From contig JAUCFZ010000005.1 in the NCBI GenBank assembly GCA_030377915.1, positions 1 to 44,985 of the forward strand: a stretch of 44,985 nt of DNA, given 5' to 3'. Below, in pieces: positions 34,052 to 43,611 of this stretch. Position numbers and translations under genes: made by a program. How positions within the stretch are numbered: position 1 is the stretch's first letter; the number at the start of each line of letters is the position of its first letter. The notes beneath the pieces are model-generated. The model had not been told where the DNA came from. It worked only from the letters and a program-made list of their open reading frames with translations, and made no database searches. Source of the stretch: Clostridiaceae bacterium HSG29 (lineage in GTDB: Bacteria; Bacillota; Clostridia; Peptostreptococcales; Acidaminobacteraceae).

Positions 34052-34861
34052 TTAATGATAATTAAACATATTTTTATTAATAGTATCAAATCCAATAGGT
34101 GGACAATACTTATCTTTAATCTTGCAATTATTAACTCCTAAGCTTCCTTTTTCAATTAATTCATAAAGAGTTCCTTGAATCCTATTTAATTTTGTACATC
34201 CAATTTTCCTATCTTTTATCGGCATATTCAATTTAATATTATCAAGTACTTCAGCAGGTCTACCGCTTAAAGCTACAACTCTATGACCAATTAATAAAGC
34301 CTCTTGAATATCATGAGTTACAAAAATAATTGTCTTCTTATCATTTTCCCATAATCTTTGTAAAAGTTCAATCATTTTATGTCTTAAAGGAGCATCTAGA
34401 CCTTTAAACGGTTCATCCATTAAAAGAAGATTGCTTGGCATTGCAAATGCTCTTGCTAATGCTAATCTTTGCATCATTCCTCCACTCATTTGTCGAGGAT
34501 AAAAATCTTTATAATCTGATAAACCTACATTATCAAGCCAATCCTCTACATATTCATCTAAGTTTTTCTCATCTATTTTACCTTTAAGAACATATTTTAA
34601 ATTATCTTTTGCACTTTTCCATAGAAGAAGTCTAGGTTCTTGAAAAACATAGCTTATTAATTTATCATCAATATTACTAATATCTCCACTATCAGGTTTA
34701 ACTAATCCCGAAACAATATTTAAAATTGTTGATTTTCCACACCCAGATGAGCCAACAATGCACATTATTTTATCACGTGGGATAGTTAAATTAAAATTAT
34801 CTAAAATTTGAAATTCTCCATATGATTTTTCAATATTTTTTATTTCTATATTCTTATGCAT
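34052..34861 (-). CDS. NitT/TauT-family ABC transporter ATP-binding protein
   Basis: The start ATG 34861 follows AAAGGTGG and lies in the last codons of the permease gene. The product is about 269 residues. It has Walker A GSSGCGKST, Q loop YVFQEPRLLLWKSA, the altered signature MSGGMMQRLALARA, and Walker B LLLMDEPFKGLDA. The C-terminus carries NNCKIKDKYC, with two cysteines, beyond the usual end of the family. It powers the permease encoded upstream. The family imports nitrate, sulfonates, thiamine precursors and metals; the Fur-like operator points to a metal-linked substrate. Confidence 0.88.
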   Translation of the reverse strand: MHKNIEIKNIEKSYGEFQILDNFNLTIPRDKIMCIVGSSGCGKSTILNIVSGLVKPDSGDISNIDDKLISYVFQEPRLLLWKSAKDNLKYVLKGKIDEKNLDEYVEDWLDNVGLSDYKDFYPRQMSGGMMQRLALARAFAMPSNLLLMDEPFKGLDAPLRHKMIELLQRLWENDKKTIIFVTHDIQEALLIGHRVVALSGRPAEVLDNIKLNMPIKDRKIGCTKLNRIQGTLYELIEKGSLGVNNCKIKDKYCPPIGFDTINKNMFNYH

Positions 34862-35606
34862 CCATTTTCCACCTTTCAAAATGATTTTTTAATAAAGTTA
34901 ATAAACCTTGAAATATCAGCCCAACTATAACAATATAAAAAGTGAGAGCCATAATATGATCTGTGGCAAAAGCTGCTTTTGCATAAGATAAACGTGCTCC
35001 AATACCAGTTTGCACCGTTAATAATTCAGCCATTACAACAGTTTTCCATGTAGTTCCTAATGCTACTTTCATACCAGAAAAAATACTTGGCGCAATTGAA
35101 GGAATAATTATCCCTTTAACCATCTCAACTTTTGGTACATTAAAAATTTTAGCCATTTCAATAAGAGAATAATCAATATTGTAAAGTCCATCAAGTGTAT
35201 TAAGTGAAATTATAGGTATAATTGTTACAACAATAATAAAAATAACTATAGTTGAATTTAATGGAAACCAAATCATAGCCAATAGAATCCAGGAAATACG
35301 TGGTATTACCTGTAAAGCCATTAAATAAGGATAAATAATTTTTCTAAGTATTTCACTATATCTAATTAAAAACGCAATCAATATTCCTACAACTAATGCA
35401 ATTATATAAGCGACTGCACCTCTAAATAAAGTAATACCTAAATCCTCATAAAATTCTTTTTCAAATAAATATATAAATACTTTTAAAATAACACTACGAG
35501 GCGAAGGCACAACAACAATCGGATAAACCATTGAAGCAATTTGCCAAATTATAAGAAATGTAGTTGTTGATAGTACAATCATTTTTTTATCTATTTTTTT
35601 TAACAA
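34854..35606 (-). CDS. NitT/TauT-family ABC transporter permease
   Basis: The 250-residue protein has six membrane segments and a BPD/EAA-type loop, FNVPKVEMVKGIIIPSIAPSIFSGMKVALGTTWKTVVMAEL. The start is TTG 35606, with AGGAG 9 nt upstream; the next ATG (35582) has no ribosome site. It is encoded between the binding protein and the ATPase and overlaps the ATPase gene by 8 bp. Confidence 0.9.
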   Translation of the reverse strand: MLKKIDKKMIVLSTTTFLIIWQIASMVYPIVVVPSPRSVILKVFIYLFEKEFYEDLGITLFRGAVAYIIALVVGILIAFLIRYSEILRKIIYPYLMALQVIPRISWILLAMIWFPLNSTIVIFIIVVTIIPIISLNTLDGLYNIDYSLIEMAKIFNVPKVEMVKGIIIPSIAPSIFSGMKVALGTTWKTVVMAELLTVQTGIGARLSYAKAAFATDHIMALTFYIVIVGLIFQGLLTLLKNHFERWKMDA

Positions 35607-35635
35607 GACACTCTTCTCCTAACACATTTACTTAT

Positions 35636-36625
35636 CTACTTTTTATAATAAAAATTATCATCTGGAAGTTTATTTCCTATCATTTGTGGGTTAAAACTTA
35701 ACCACTTATCAAAATACTCATTTAACTCATTCTCTAAATTTAATTCATCAATAATTTCAAGATTCATTGAACTAATTGATTTTTCTAATACTTTTGCTGA
35801 AAGACCTTTTAAATATTTGTTTCCAAGTACAGAAGCTTCTTCAGGATTATCTTGAACCCATTTAATTGCCTCATTGTATTTCTCATTAAAATATTTTGAA
35901 TCAAAACTTTCTTGGCTTAAAAGCTCATTTGACATTACAACTCCAGAAAGAGGAATTCTATGCCCAAATGTTTTTTCCCATTCCTTATCAAAATCTTTAA
36001 TTACTTTAATATCATCTCTTGACATCATAATTTTTGTAACAAAAGGATCTCTTAAAGAAAAAACATTTATATCTTTTATATCACTCAAAACCATTTGTGT
36101 TAATTCACTTAAATTTACAAATTTATATTCTATATCTTTATCTGAATCAACATTTGCATTATTAATTAATAATTGATTCAATGTAAATGCAACAGGACCA
36201 CCTTTCATAGAAGTCCATAATGTTTCTCCTACTAAATCGTCAAATTCCTTAATTGAATCATCTTTAGTCATTAAATAAAAACTTGCTCCATATGTACCAT
36301 TTACTAATTTTACAGGTAATTCCTTATTATACATATTTGCTGCCTCTTGAACACTTAGCATTGCAATATTAGCATTACCCTTTAAAATTTTAGCAGTTGC
36401 TTCATCTCTTGTTTTATGAATCTCAACATTAAAATTATAATCATCACCTAATAAGCTATTTTCCATCATATAAAAAAATGGAATACTATTTGCTGAAAAT
36501 GATGTTGTTATAATTAGCTCCTGTTTTTCTTCTTTTATTTCACTTTCAATTTCCTTCTTAGTACATCCTACACTTATTGCAATAGTAAGTACTATCATAA
36601 ATATTAATAAAATTCTTTTACTCAT
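35636..36625 (-). CDS. NitT/TauT-family substrate-binding lipoprotein
   Basis: The 329-residue product has a lipoprotein signal with lipobox SVGC (C21). The mature domain follows the periplasmic-binding type II fold: LIITTSFSANSIPFFYMMEN, IHKTRDEATAKILKGNANIAML, VKLVNGTYGASFYLMTKDD, and IKEFDDLVGETLWTSMKGGPVAF. This matches SsuA/NrtA-like binding proteins. The ATG follows GGAGG. It heads a three-gene importer operon behind a strong promoter with a Fur-like palindrome over the start site. Iron or another metal, or a chelator, is the most likely substrate, but this is inferred from the operator only. Confidence 0.87.
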   Translation of the reverse strand: MSKRILLIFMIVLTIAISVGCTKKEIESEIKEEKQELIITTSFSANSIPFFYMMENSLLGDDYNFNVEIHKTRDEATAKILKGNANIAMLSVQEAANMYNKELPVKLVNGTYGASFYLMTKDDSIKEFDDLVGETLWTSMKGGPVAFTLNQLLINNANVDSDKDIEYKFVNLSELTQMVLSDIKDINVFSLRDPFVTKIMMSRDDIKVIKDFDKEWEKTFGHRIPLSGVVMSNELLSQESFDSKYFNEKYNEAIKWVQDNPEEASVLGNKYLKGLSAKVLEKSISSMNLEIIDELNLENELNEYFDKWLSFNPQMIGNKLPDDNFYYKK

Positions 36626-36660
36626 TACTTTCCTCCATATATATCTTAACTTTTCAATTG

Positions 36661-36677
36661 ATAACGATTATCGTTAT
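36661..36677. promoter_or_regulatory. Fur-family operator over the transcription start of the importer operon
   Basis: ATAACGATTATCGTTAT is a perfect 8-1-8 palindrome. The minus-strand 19-mer around it matches the Fur consensus GATAATGATAATCATTATC at 16 of 19 positions. It lies just downstream of the -10, where a repressor would block initiation. Zur or PerR binding is less likely but not excluded. Confidence 0.75.
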
Positions 36678-36678
36678 T

Positions 36679-36707
36679 ATTGTAACTTTTATTTAACCTA
36701 AAGTCAA
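36679..36707 (-). promoter_or_regulatory. Sigma-A promoter of the NitT-type importer operon
   Basis: The minus strand has TTGACT (36702-36707), a 17-nt spacer and TACAAT (36679-36684). Each hexamer matches the consensus at five of six positions. It points at the binding-protein gene. Confidence 0.8.
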
Positions 36708-36769
36708 TATAAACCTCCTTATAATTATAACATTAATCAGAACTTTTTCTTAAAAAATTTTATGTAAAC

Positions 36770-36814
36770 AAAAAAAAAGAGAATTAATGAAATTCTCTTC
36801 AAATTCTCTTTTTA
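36770..36814 (-). terminator. Terminator of the formate dehydrogenase operon
   Basis: On the minus strand AAAGAGAATT pairs with AATTCTCTTT around a 16-nt loop, followed by a long T run. It lies 16 bp past the FocA stop and ends the operon before the Fur-regulated promoter. Confidence 0.87.
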
Positions 36815-36829
36815 TTATTTAATTATTAT

Positions 36830-37612
36830 TTATTTTTTTCTTCCAAATAATATATAGTATAAACCCGGTACAACAATTGCTCCACCTATAAGGTTTCCAA
36901 TTGTAACTGGTAATAAGTTATTCATAAGCATAGTACCCCAAGTTACATTTCCACCTAAGAACATTCCAACTGGAATAAAGAACATATTTGCAACACTATG
37001 CTCGTATCCTGATAATACGAATAAAGTAATTGGGAACCATAATGCAAATATTTTACCAATTACATCTTTAGCAGCAACTGAAATCCATACTGCAAGTACA
37101 ACTACAATATTACATAATATTCCTCTAAACATTGCTGCAGAAAATCCTAACCCAACTTTCGCTTCAGCAATTTTAATTGCTTTTTCACCAATAGCATTTA
37201 CAGTGTCACCATTTCCCCATAAATGAGCTTGATAAATTAAGAATGCCATAAATACTGATCCTATAAAGTTTCCAATATAAACTGGAACCCAGTTTTTAAG
37301 AACATGTCCAAATCCATATTCCCCTTTAAACATACCTAAAGTCATTAAGTTATTTCCAGTAAATAATTCTGATCCAGCTAAAACAACTAACATGATACCA
37401 ACAGGGAATATTGCAGCACCTAAGAATTTACCTAAAGCTGGTAAAGTTGAAAGTCCCCATAATACTACAGCGCCTGCAGCTCCAAAAGCAATGAACATTC
37501 CAGCTAAAATTCCTAAAACTAATAAATTTACAGTACCTTTTGCACCTTTTGCTTTACCAGCATTTACAGTTGCCTCAGCTACTTCAGCTGGACTTAACAT
37601 TAATTTTTCCAT
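36830..37612 (-). CDS. focA: FocA-type formate/nitrite transporter family protein
   Basis: The start is ATG 37612 with AAAAGGA upstream; it lies 1 bp after the fdhD stop. The product is about 260 residues with six membrane segments. The FNT family phrases include ILAGMFIAFGAAG, AGSELFTGNN, FIGSVFMAFLIYQ, and LSGYEHSVANMFFIPVGMFLGGNVTWG, with the central His of the channel. FNT channels pass formate, nitrite or hydrosulfide. Because it ends a formate dehydrogenase operon, formate is the likely substrate. Confidence 0.93.
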   Translation of the reverse strand: MEKLMLSPAEVAEATVNAGKAKGAKGTVNLLVLGILAGMFIAFGAAGAVVLWGLSTLPALGKFLGAAIFPVGIMLVVLAGSELFTGNNLMTLGMFKGEYGFGHVLKNWVPVYIGNFIGSVFMAFLIYQAHLWGNGDTVNAIGEKAIKIAEAKVGLGFSAAMFRGILCNIVVVLAVWISVAAKDVIGKIFALWFPITLFVLSGYEHSVANMFFIPVGMFLGGNVTWGTMLMNNLLPVTIGNLIGGAIVVPGLYYILFGRKK

Positions 37613-37613
37613 T

Positions 37614-38408
37614 TTACACATCCTTTTCAATTTTCATATTAACAACACTATTTTTATCAGAATAAATATTAAATCTATTCTTTCTTGAAAACCCAATAAG
37701 GGTTATTCCTAATTTGTCAGCTATTTCTTTAGCTTTAACAGTTACTGCAGATCTTGAAATTACAATAGTAATCCCAGCCTTAACAGATTTTATTAACATT
37801 TCCGAAGAAATTCTACCACTTGTAAAAATAATTTTATCAGATAAATCAATATCTTTAATTAAAGCTTCTCCAATTATTTTATCAACAGTATTATGTCTTC
37901 CAATATCCTCATGAAACATAATCATTTCATTTAAATCCCATAAACTTGAATTATGAACTCCGCCTGTTCTATTAAAAAGACCAGACATTTTCATTAGCGA
38001 ATTTTCCATTTCAGCAATTTTTCCTACTGAGATATTTAAATCAATATTATGTGAAATATTTAACTTTTCAAACTCTATATCTGACATGCTTCCATTACCG
38101 CAGCCAGATGTTTTTGTTCTATTTGAATGCTTACACGTTAAATCAATTTTATCATGTGTATATACAAATGCATTACTATTCTTATTGATTAAAATTTCCT
38201 CAATATCACTATAATTTCTTATAATTCCTTCCGAGTATAAATAACCTACTGCTAAACATTCCAAATTGCTTGGAGTGCACATCAAAGTAATTAATTTTTC
38301 ATCATTTATAAAAATCTCAAATGAAAATTCCACTATCAATTCATCCATAACATCTTCAAATTTATCAATTTTAAATTTACATATTTGCATATTTTGAATT
38401 ACGTTCAT
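37614..38408 (-). CDS. fdhD: FdhD formate dehydrogenase accessory sulfurtransferase
   Basis: The 264-residue protein has the FdhD pattern: CLAVGYLYSEGII, GLFNRTGGVHNSSLWD, FHEDIGRHNTVDKIIGEAL, FTSGRISSEMLIKSVKAGI and VISRSAVTVKAKEIADKLGITLIGFSR. FdhD passes sulfur to the molybdenum or tungsten cofactor of formate dehydrogenase. The loop reads TSGCGNGS with a single cysteine (C103), not the CxxC seen in E. coli; the second Cys is not essential there. The gene overlaps the mobA stop by 32 bp. Confidence 0.94.
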   Translation of the reverse strand: MNVIQNMQICKFKIDKFEDVMDELIVEFSFEIFINDEKLITLMCTPSNLECLAVGYLYSEGIIRNYSDIEEILINKNSNAFVYTHDKIDLTCKHSNRTKTSGCGNGSMSDIEFEKLNISHNIDLNISVGKIAEMENSLMKMSGLFNRTGGVHNSSLWDLNEMIMFHEDIGRHNTVDKIIGEALIKDIDLSDKIIFTSGRISSEMLIKSVKAGITIVISRSAVTVKAKEIADKLGITLIGFSRKNRFNIYSDKNSVVNMKIEKDV

Positions 38409-39009
38409 AATTATTACCTTTTCTATGATATTTATCTAGTTCCTTGACATCATTTAAATTAACAAACATATCCCAATTATAACTAAAATCTCTTGCAATA
38501 TTTTCTTCAACATAACTTACATCAGAGTTCTGTAAAAATTTATTGATACTTCTTTCATTACCATCAAAATATTTTTCAATTTTACTAATAACTTCTTTTG
38601 AATAAACAGCATTAAACGGTTCAATCCAGTTTTTATATTTTGTAATAACAGCATCACAAGTTTTACAACCTTCAACAATATTTTTAATATAATCAATATA
38701 ATCATGATTTATATTTGGCATATCACATGCAATAATATAACTAAAGTCTGACTGTGCATATTTAAGACCCGTATATATTCCACCAAGTGGTCCCATATCT
38801 TTTATTATGTCTGAATATACTTCAATTTCTTCTAAATCATATAATTTAGGTGTATTCGAAATTATAATTATTTGCTTAAATTTTGGTTTTAATTCTTCAA
38901 TTATTTTATCAATTAAATATTCATTATTAATTTCAATTAATTGTTTATCAAAACCCATTCTTTTACTTTTTCCACCTGCTAAAATAATTGCCGTATCACA
39001 TATATTCAT
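38377..39009 (-). CDS. mobA: MobA molybdenum cofactor guanylyltransferase
   Basis: The start is ATG 39009, 6 nt after AAGGAG. The product is about 210 residues. It has the nucleotidyltransferase opening ILAGGKSKRMGFDKQLI, SDIIKDMGPLGGIYTGL and ACDMPNI. MobA adds GMP to molybdopterin to make the guanine dinucleotide cofactor that formate dehydrogenase needs. It lies after fdhF and before fdhD; a perfect hairpin separates it from fdhF. A short C-terminal tail after the family core overlaps fdhD. Confidence 0.93.
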   Translation of the reverse strand: MNICDTAIILAGGKSKRMGFDKQLIEINNEYLIDKIIEELKPKFKQIIIISNTPKLYDLEEIEVYSDIIKDMGPLGGIYTGLKYAQSDFSYIIACDMPNINHDYIDYIKNIVEGCKTCDAVITKYKNWIEPFNAVYSKEVISKIEKYFDGNERSINKFLQNSDVSYVEENIARDFSYNWDMFVNLNDVKELDKYHRKGNNYERNSKYANM

Positions 39010-39022
39010 ATAATACTCCTTT

Positions 39023-39054
39023 AAAAGTGAATCCATTTATATAAATGGATTCAC
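39023..39054 (-). terminator. Hairpin between fdhF and mobA (terminator or attenuator)
   Basis: The arms GTGAATCCATTT and AAATGGATTCAC (39027-39038 and 39043-39054) are perfectly paired around a 4-nt loop. Only four T follow on the minus strand, then the AAGGAG of mobA. The short T run suggests partial termination or an RNA-processing hairpin. Confidence 0.65.
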
Positions 39055-39068
39055 CATAAATTTATAAA

Positions 39069-41756
39069 TTACAATTTTTCAATTTTCACTGCACATACTT
39101 TATATTCAGGTATATCAGTAACTGGATCTAGTGCTGCATTTGTCAATCTATTTGCTGCAGCTTCAGCAAAGTGGAATGGCATAAATACAACGTGATCTTT
39201 TATACGCTTAGTGATTTTAACATTAACTTCAATTTTTCCTCTTCTAGAACTAACTGAAACTAATTCTCCATCTTCCAATTTAAATTCTTTAGCAGTTAAA
39301 GGAGAAATTTCAACATAACTCTTACTTACCATATTATTTAAACCTTCAACTTTTCTTGTCATTGTACCAGTATGGTAATGATATAATACTCTACCAGTTG
39401 TAAGAACAAGATTATATTCAGCATCAACAGTCTCAGCAGGTTTTTTATATTCTACTGCAGTAAATTTACCTTTTCCTATTGCAAATTCACCTTTATGCAA
39501 GTATTTAGTTCCTGGATGATCCTTAGTTGGGCATGGCCATTGTAATCCTAATTTTTCTATTCTATCATATGTTATTCCACCATATTGTGGAGTTACCATT
39601 GCAATTTCTTCCATAATATCTTTTGCAGAATTAAAGTTATTTTCATAACCCATTTTTCTCATAATATCATCAATAATTTCCCAGTCTGCTTTCGCTTCGC
39701 CTGGTGCATTAACAGCTTTTCTAACTCTTTGGATTCTTCTTTCAGTGTTTGTAAATGTACCTTCTTTTTCAGCAAAACATGCAGCTGGTAATACTACATC
39801 AGCTTTTTCTGCTGTTTCAGATAAGAATATATCTTGAACTACTATAAATTCAAAATTATCGAATGCTTTTTCAATATGGTTTAAATCTGGATCAGATACC
39901 ATAGGATTTTCTCCCATAATATATAAGAATTTAACATCTCCACTTATTCCACCATCCATAATTTTAGGAATTGTTAATCCAACTTTATCACTTAAACCTT
40001 CAACATTCCAAGCTTTTTCAAATTTTGCTTTCATATCTGCATTAGCAACTTTTTGATATCCAGGATATACATTTGGAAGTGCTCCTAAATCACAGGCACC
40101 TTGTACATTGTTTTGACCTCTAAGCGGATTAATTCCACCCGATTCAATTCCAACATTTCCACAAAGCATTCCTAAATTAGCAATACTCTTAACATGATTT
40201 GTTCCATCAGATTGTTGAGTAATACCCATTGCATAATATATACCTGCTTTATCTGCTTCAGCATATATTCTAGCAGCTTTTCTAATATCCTCTGCTTCAA
40301 CGCCACAAATTCTTGCGCCTTCTTCAACAGAAAATTCTAATATTGTTTTTTTCATATCTTCAAAATTAACAGTTCTATTTTCAATATATTCTTTAGCATA
40401 TAAATCTTCTGAAATAATTACATTCATCATTGCATTTAATAATGCAACGTTTGAACCAGGATTTATTTGTAAATATACATCTGCATAATTAGCTAATTCG
40501 ATTTCTCTTGGATCTGCTACTACTAATTTAGCACCATTTCTAATAGCTTTTTTCATAAACGTACCTATAACTGGATGATTTTCAGTTGTGTTTGTTCCTA
40601 TTACAAATAAAGCATCTGTATTTTCAATTTCACCAATACTATTTGTCATAGCTCCGCTACCTAATGTTGTTGCAAGACCTGCAACTGTAGTAGAATGTCA
40701 GAGTCGAGCGCAGTGATCTACATTATTTGTTTTAATAACACCTCTAAATAATTTTTGAAGCACGTAATTTTCTTCATTTGTACATCTTGCTGAAGATAAT
40801 GCAGCAAATGAATCTGCACCGTGGTTTTCAAGAGTATCCTTCATTTTAGATACAATTAAATCATAAGCTTCTTCCCATGAAGATTCAACAAGTTTACCTC
40901 TTTTTCTTATCAAAGGCATCTTCAATCTATCATCGCGATCAATAAATTTATAGCCAAACTTTCCTTTAACACATGTAATACCTTTATTAATACTGTCTGC
41001 TGGCGCATCAATTCTAACAACTTTATTATCATGAACAACTAATTCTAATTGACATCCAACTCCACAATAAGTACATGTAGTTGTAACTTTTTTATCAATA
41101 TCCCAATTTCTAAATTTATTATTTGTTTTTTCCATTAATGCACCTGTTGGACATACTGATACACAAGTTCCACATGATACACAATCAGAAAGAAGCATTT
41201 CCTTCTCAAAAGGATGAGATATATGAGTATAATGTCCACGTTGACTAAATGAAATCGCACCAACGCCTTCTAATTCGGCACATGCTCTAACACATTTACC
41301 ACATAAAATACATTTATCTTCATCAAATATATAAAATTCATTTGTTTTATCTACATGATTTGTTGAATACTTAATATATGGACTAGCTAATGGATCAATA
41401 TCATATTCATAACATAAATCTTGTAATTCACAATTACCGGCTTTATTACAAGTTAAACAATCATAATTATGATCAGCCCATAAAAGTTCTAAAGTTGTTT
41501 TACGTGAATTTACTACACGGTCTGAATTTGTTTTTATAACCATACCCATTCTTACAGGAGTACTACACGATGTAACAAGACTTCTTGCTCCTTCAACTTC
41601 AACCACACACATTCTACAAGCTCCTGATGGTTTTAATCTTTCATCATGGCAAAGAGTTGGTATTCTAAAACCATTCTCTCTTGCAGCTTCTAAAATAGTA
41701 TAATTGCTTGGCACTTCAATTTTTTTACCATTTATAGAAATTTCTACTTTTTTCAC
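39069..41756 (-). CDS. fdhF: Selenocysteine-containing formate dehydrogenase catalytic subunit with NuoG-like N-terminus
   Basis: The product is 895 residues if the UGA at 40698-40700 is read as selenocysteine (U353). The context DHCARL-U-HS is the family's active-site sequence. GTG 41756 is the preferred start, 7 nt after GAGGTG; an ATG two codons upstream touches the ribosome site. Order: 2Fe-2S domain (C36, C47, C50, C64), a NuoG-type cluster (DHNYDCLTCNKAGNC), two 4Fe-4S clusters (CILCGKC..., CVSCGTC...), then the catalytic 4Fe-4S/molybdopterin domains from TTCTYCGVGC. It oxidises formate or reduces CO2. The HydA-like N-terminal cluster set fits docking to the NuoE/F proteins encoded upstream. 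Without Sec decoding it would be split in two. Confidence 0.95.
40669..40700 (-). promoter_or_regulatory. UGA selenocysteine codon with SECIS hairpin
   Basis: The UGA is 40698-40700. Twelve bases later GTTGCAGGTCTTGCAAC (40669-40685) forms a 6-bp stem with a GGTCT loop. The apex GTTGCAGGTCT matches that of E. coli fdhF as I recall it. This is the normal place for a bacterial SECIS that recruits SelB. Confidence 0.9.
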
Positions 41757-41801
41757 AAACATTCACCTCTTTATTAGTAATAGTTACGATAAAAACGCTA
41801 A

Positions 41802-43592
41802 TTATTTTAAAATAATTGCATTTACTGGACATTTTTCAATACAAGCTCCACACTTGATACATAAATTCTGATCAATAACATGCATTTCTTTTCTATTTCC
41901 AGAAATACAATCAACAGGACATACTTTTGTACAAGCTGTACAACCTATACATTTATCTGTAATAGTAACCTTTAATAATGCTTTACATACTCCTGCTTCA
42001 CATTTCTTATCTTCAATATGAGAAATATATTCATGTCTAAAATTCTTAATTGTTGATAATACAGGATTCGGTGCTGTTTGACCTAAGCCACATAAAGCAG
42101 AATCTTTAATATTTACTGCTAGATTTTCTAATCTAGCAATATCTTCGATTTCTCCTCTACCTTCACAAATTTTATTTAGAAGTTCCAGCATTCTTTTTGT
42201 TCCTTCTCTACAAGGTGTACATTTACCACAAGACTCGTCAACTGTAAAATCTAAAAAGAATCTTGCTACGTCTACCATACAGTTATCTTCATCTAAAACA
42301 ATCATTCCACCTGAGCCCATCATTGAACCAAGGCTTACTAAATTATCATATGTGATTTGCTCATCAAGATGTTTATAAGTCAAACAACCTCCTGATGGTC
42401 CACCAGTTTGAACTGCTTTAAAAGCTTTACCATCTGGTATTCCTCCACCAATATCGTAAATTACTTCTCTTAATGTCATCCCCATTGGTATTTCAACTAA
42501 ACCAGTATTATTAATTTTTCCACCAAGAGCAAATACTTTTGTTCCCGGAGATTTTTCTGTACCAATTGTTCTGAACCATTCAGCTCCATTTAATATTATT
42601 TGAGTAATATTTGCATATGTTTCAACATTATTTAATAATGTTGGCATTTGGAAAATACCTTTATTTGCTGGGAATGGAGGTCTTGGTCTTGGCATTCCTC
42701 TTCTTCCTTCAATTGATTCAATAAGTGCAGTTTCTTCTCCACATACAAATGCTCCAGCACCTAATCTTATTTCTAAATCAAATGAGAAATCAGTTCCGAA
42801 AATATTATCTCCAATTACTCCAAGTTCTTTTGCTTGCTTAAGCGCTATTTCAAGTCTATCTACTGCTATTGGATACTCAGCTCTAATATAAATAAATCCT
42901 TTTGAAGCTCCAATTGCATAACCTGCAATTGCCATTGCTTCTATTATAGCATGTGGATCTCCTTCTAAAACCGATCTATCCATGAATGCTCCTGGGTCAC
43001 CCTCATCAGCATTACATGCAACATATTTTTCTTCACCAATAGCATCGTGTGTAAATTGCCATTTAAGTCCTGTTGGGAATCCACCACCACCACGGCCTCT
43101 TAAACCTGATTTTTTAATTTCATCTACAACTTCTTGCTGTGTCATTTCTGTAACAACTTTACCTAATGCTTTATATCCATCAAAAGCAATATATTCTTCA
43201 ATTACTTCTGGATTAATTATTCCACAATTTTTTAAAACAACTCTTTTTTGCTTTTTATAAAATTGTACTTCATTTACCGATTTTATAACATCACCTTCAA
43301 GTGCCTGTTTAAATAGTAATTCTTTTACAATTCTACCTTTATATAAATGCTCTTCAGTAATTCTTTCAACATCCTCAACTTTTACATGACTGTAAAATGC
43401 GCCTTCAGGATAAACTACTACTATTGGTCCAGCCTCACATAAACCAAAACAACCTGTTTTAACAACTTTTACTTCTTTTTCTAATCCAAATTTCTTAATG
43501 CACACTTCAAATTTTTCATGTATTGACATTGAACCTGATGAAGTACAACCAGTTCCACCACAAATCAAAACATGTGATCTTACTAAACTCAT
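41802..43592 (-). CDS. nuoF: NuoF-like flavoprotein subunit of NAD-linked formate dehydrogenase (HylB/HydB type)
   Basis: The 596-residue protein has an N-terminal thioredoxin-like 2Fe-2S domain (C11, C16, then TGCFGLC). The NuoF core follows with FMN site GRGGGGFPTGLKW, CNADEGDPGAFMDR, GAGAFVCGEETALIESIEG and the 4Fe-4S SLBB/NuoF cluster CGKCTPCREG. Two C-terminal ferredoxin clusters end it (CIGCTACTKVCPVDC, CIKCGACIEKCPV). This build matches HydB/HylB subunits of bifurcating enzymes. It moves electrons between NAD(H) and the iron-sulfur chain, and so to the formate dehydrogenase. The ATG follows GGAGGAGG. Confidence 0.93.
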   Translation of the reverse strand: MSLVRSHVLICGGTGCTSSGSMSIHEKFEVCIKKFGLEKEVKVVKTGCFGLCEAGPIVVVYPEGAFYSHVKVEDVERITEEHLYKGRIVKELLFKQALEGDVIKSVNEVQFYKKQKRVVLKNCGIINPEVIEEYIAFDGYKALGKVVTEMTQQEVVDEIKKSGLRGRGGGGFPTGLKWQFTHDAIGEEKYVACNADEGDPGAFMDRSVLEGDPHAIIEAMAIAGYAIGASKGFIYIRAEYPIAVDRLEIALKQAKELGVIGDNIFGTDFSFDLEIRLGAGAFVCGEETALIESIEGRRGMPRPRPPFPANKGIFQMPTLLNNVETYANITQIILNGAEWFRTIGTEKSPGTKVFALGGKINNTGLVEIPMGMTLREVIYDIGGGIPDGKAFKAVQTGGPSGGCLTYKHLDEQITYDNLVSLGSMMGSGGMIVLDEDNCMVDVARFFLDFTVDESCGKCTPCREGTKRMLELLNKICEGRGEIEDIARLENLAVNIKDSALCGLGQTAPNPVLSTIKNFRHEYISHIEDKKCEAGVCKALLKVTITDKCIGCTACTKVCPVDCISGNRKEMHVIDQNLCIKCGACIEKCPVNAIILK

Positions 43593-43611
43593 ATTTGCCT
43601 CCTCCGTTCAA

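Noticed and set aside
38517-38705. Separate 62-residue gene inside mobA
   Set aside because: It lies in another frame of mobA, has no ribosome site and is a low-complexity run of Leu, Ile and Lys.
40698-40700. Premature stop making fdhF a pseudogene
   Set aside because: The UGA sits in the exact selenocysteine context and is followed by a SECIS hairpin; both halves are intact and in frame.
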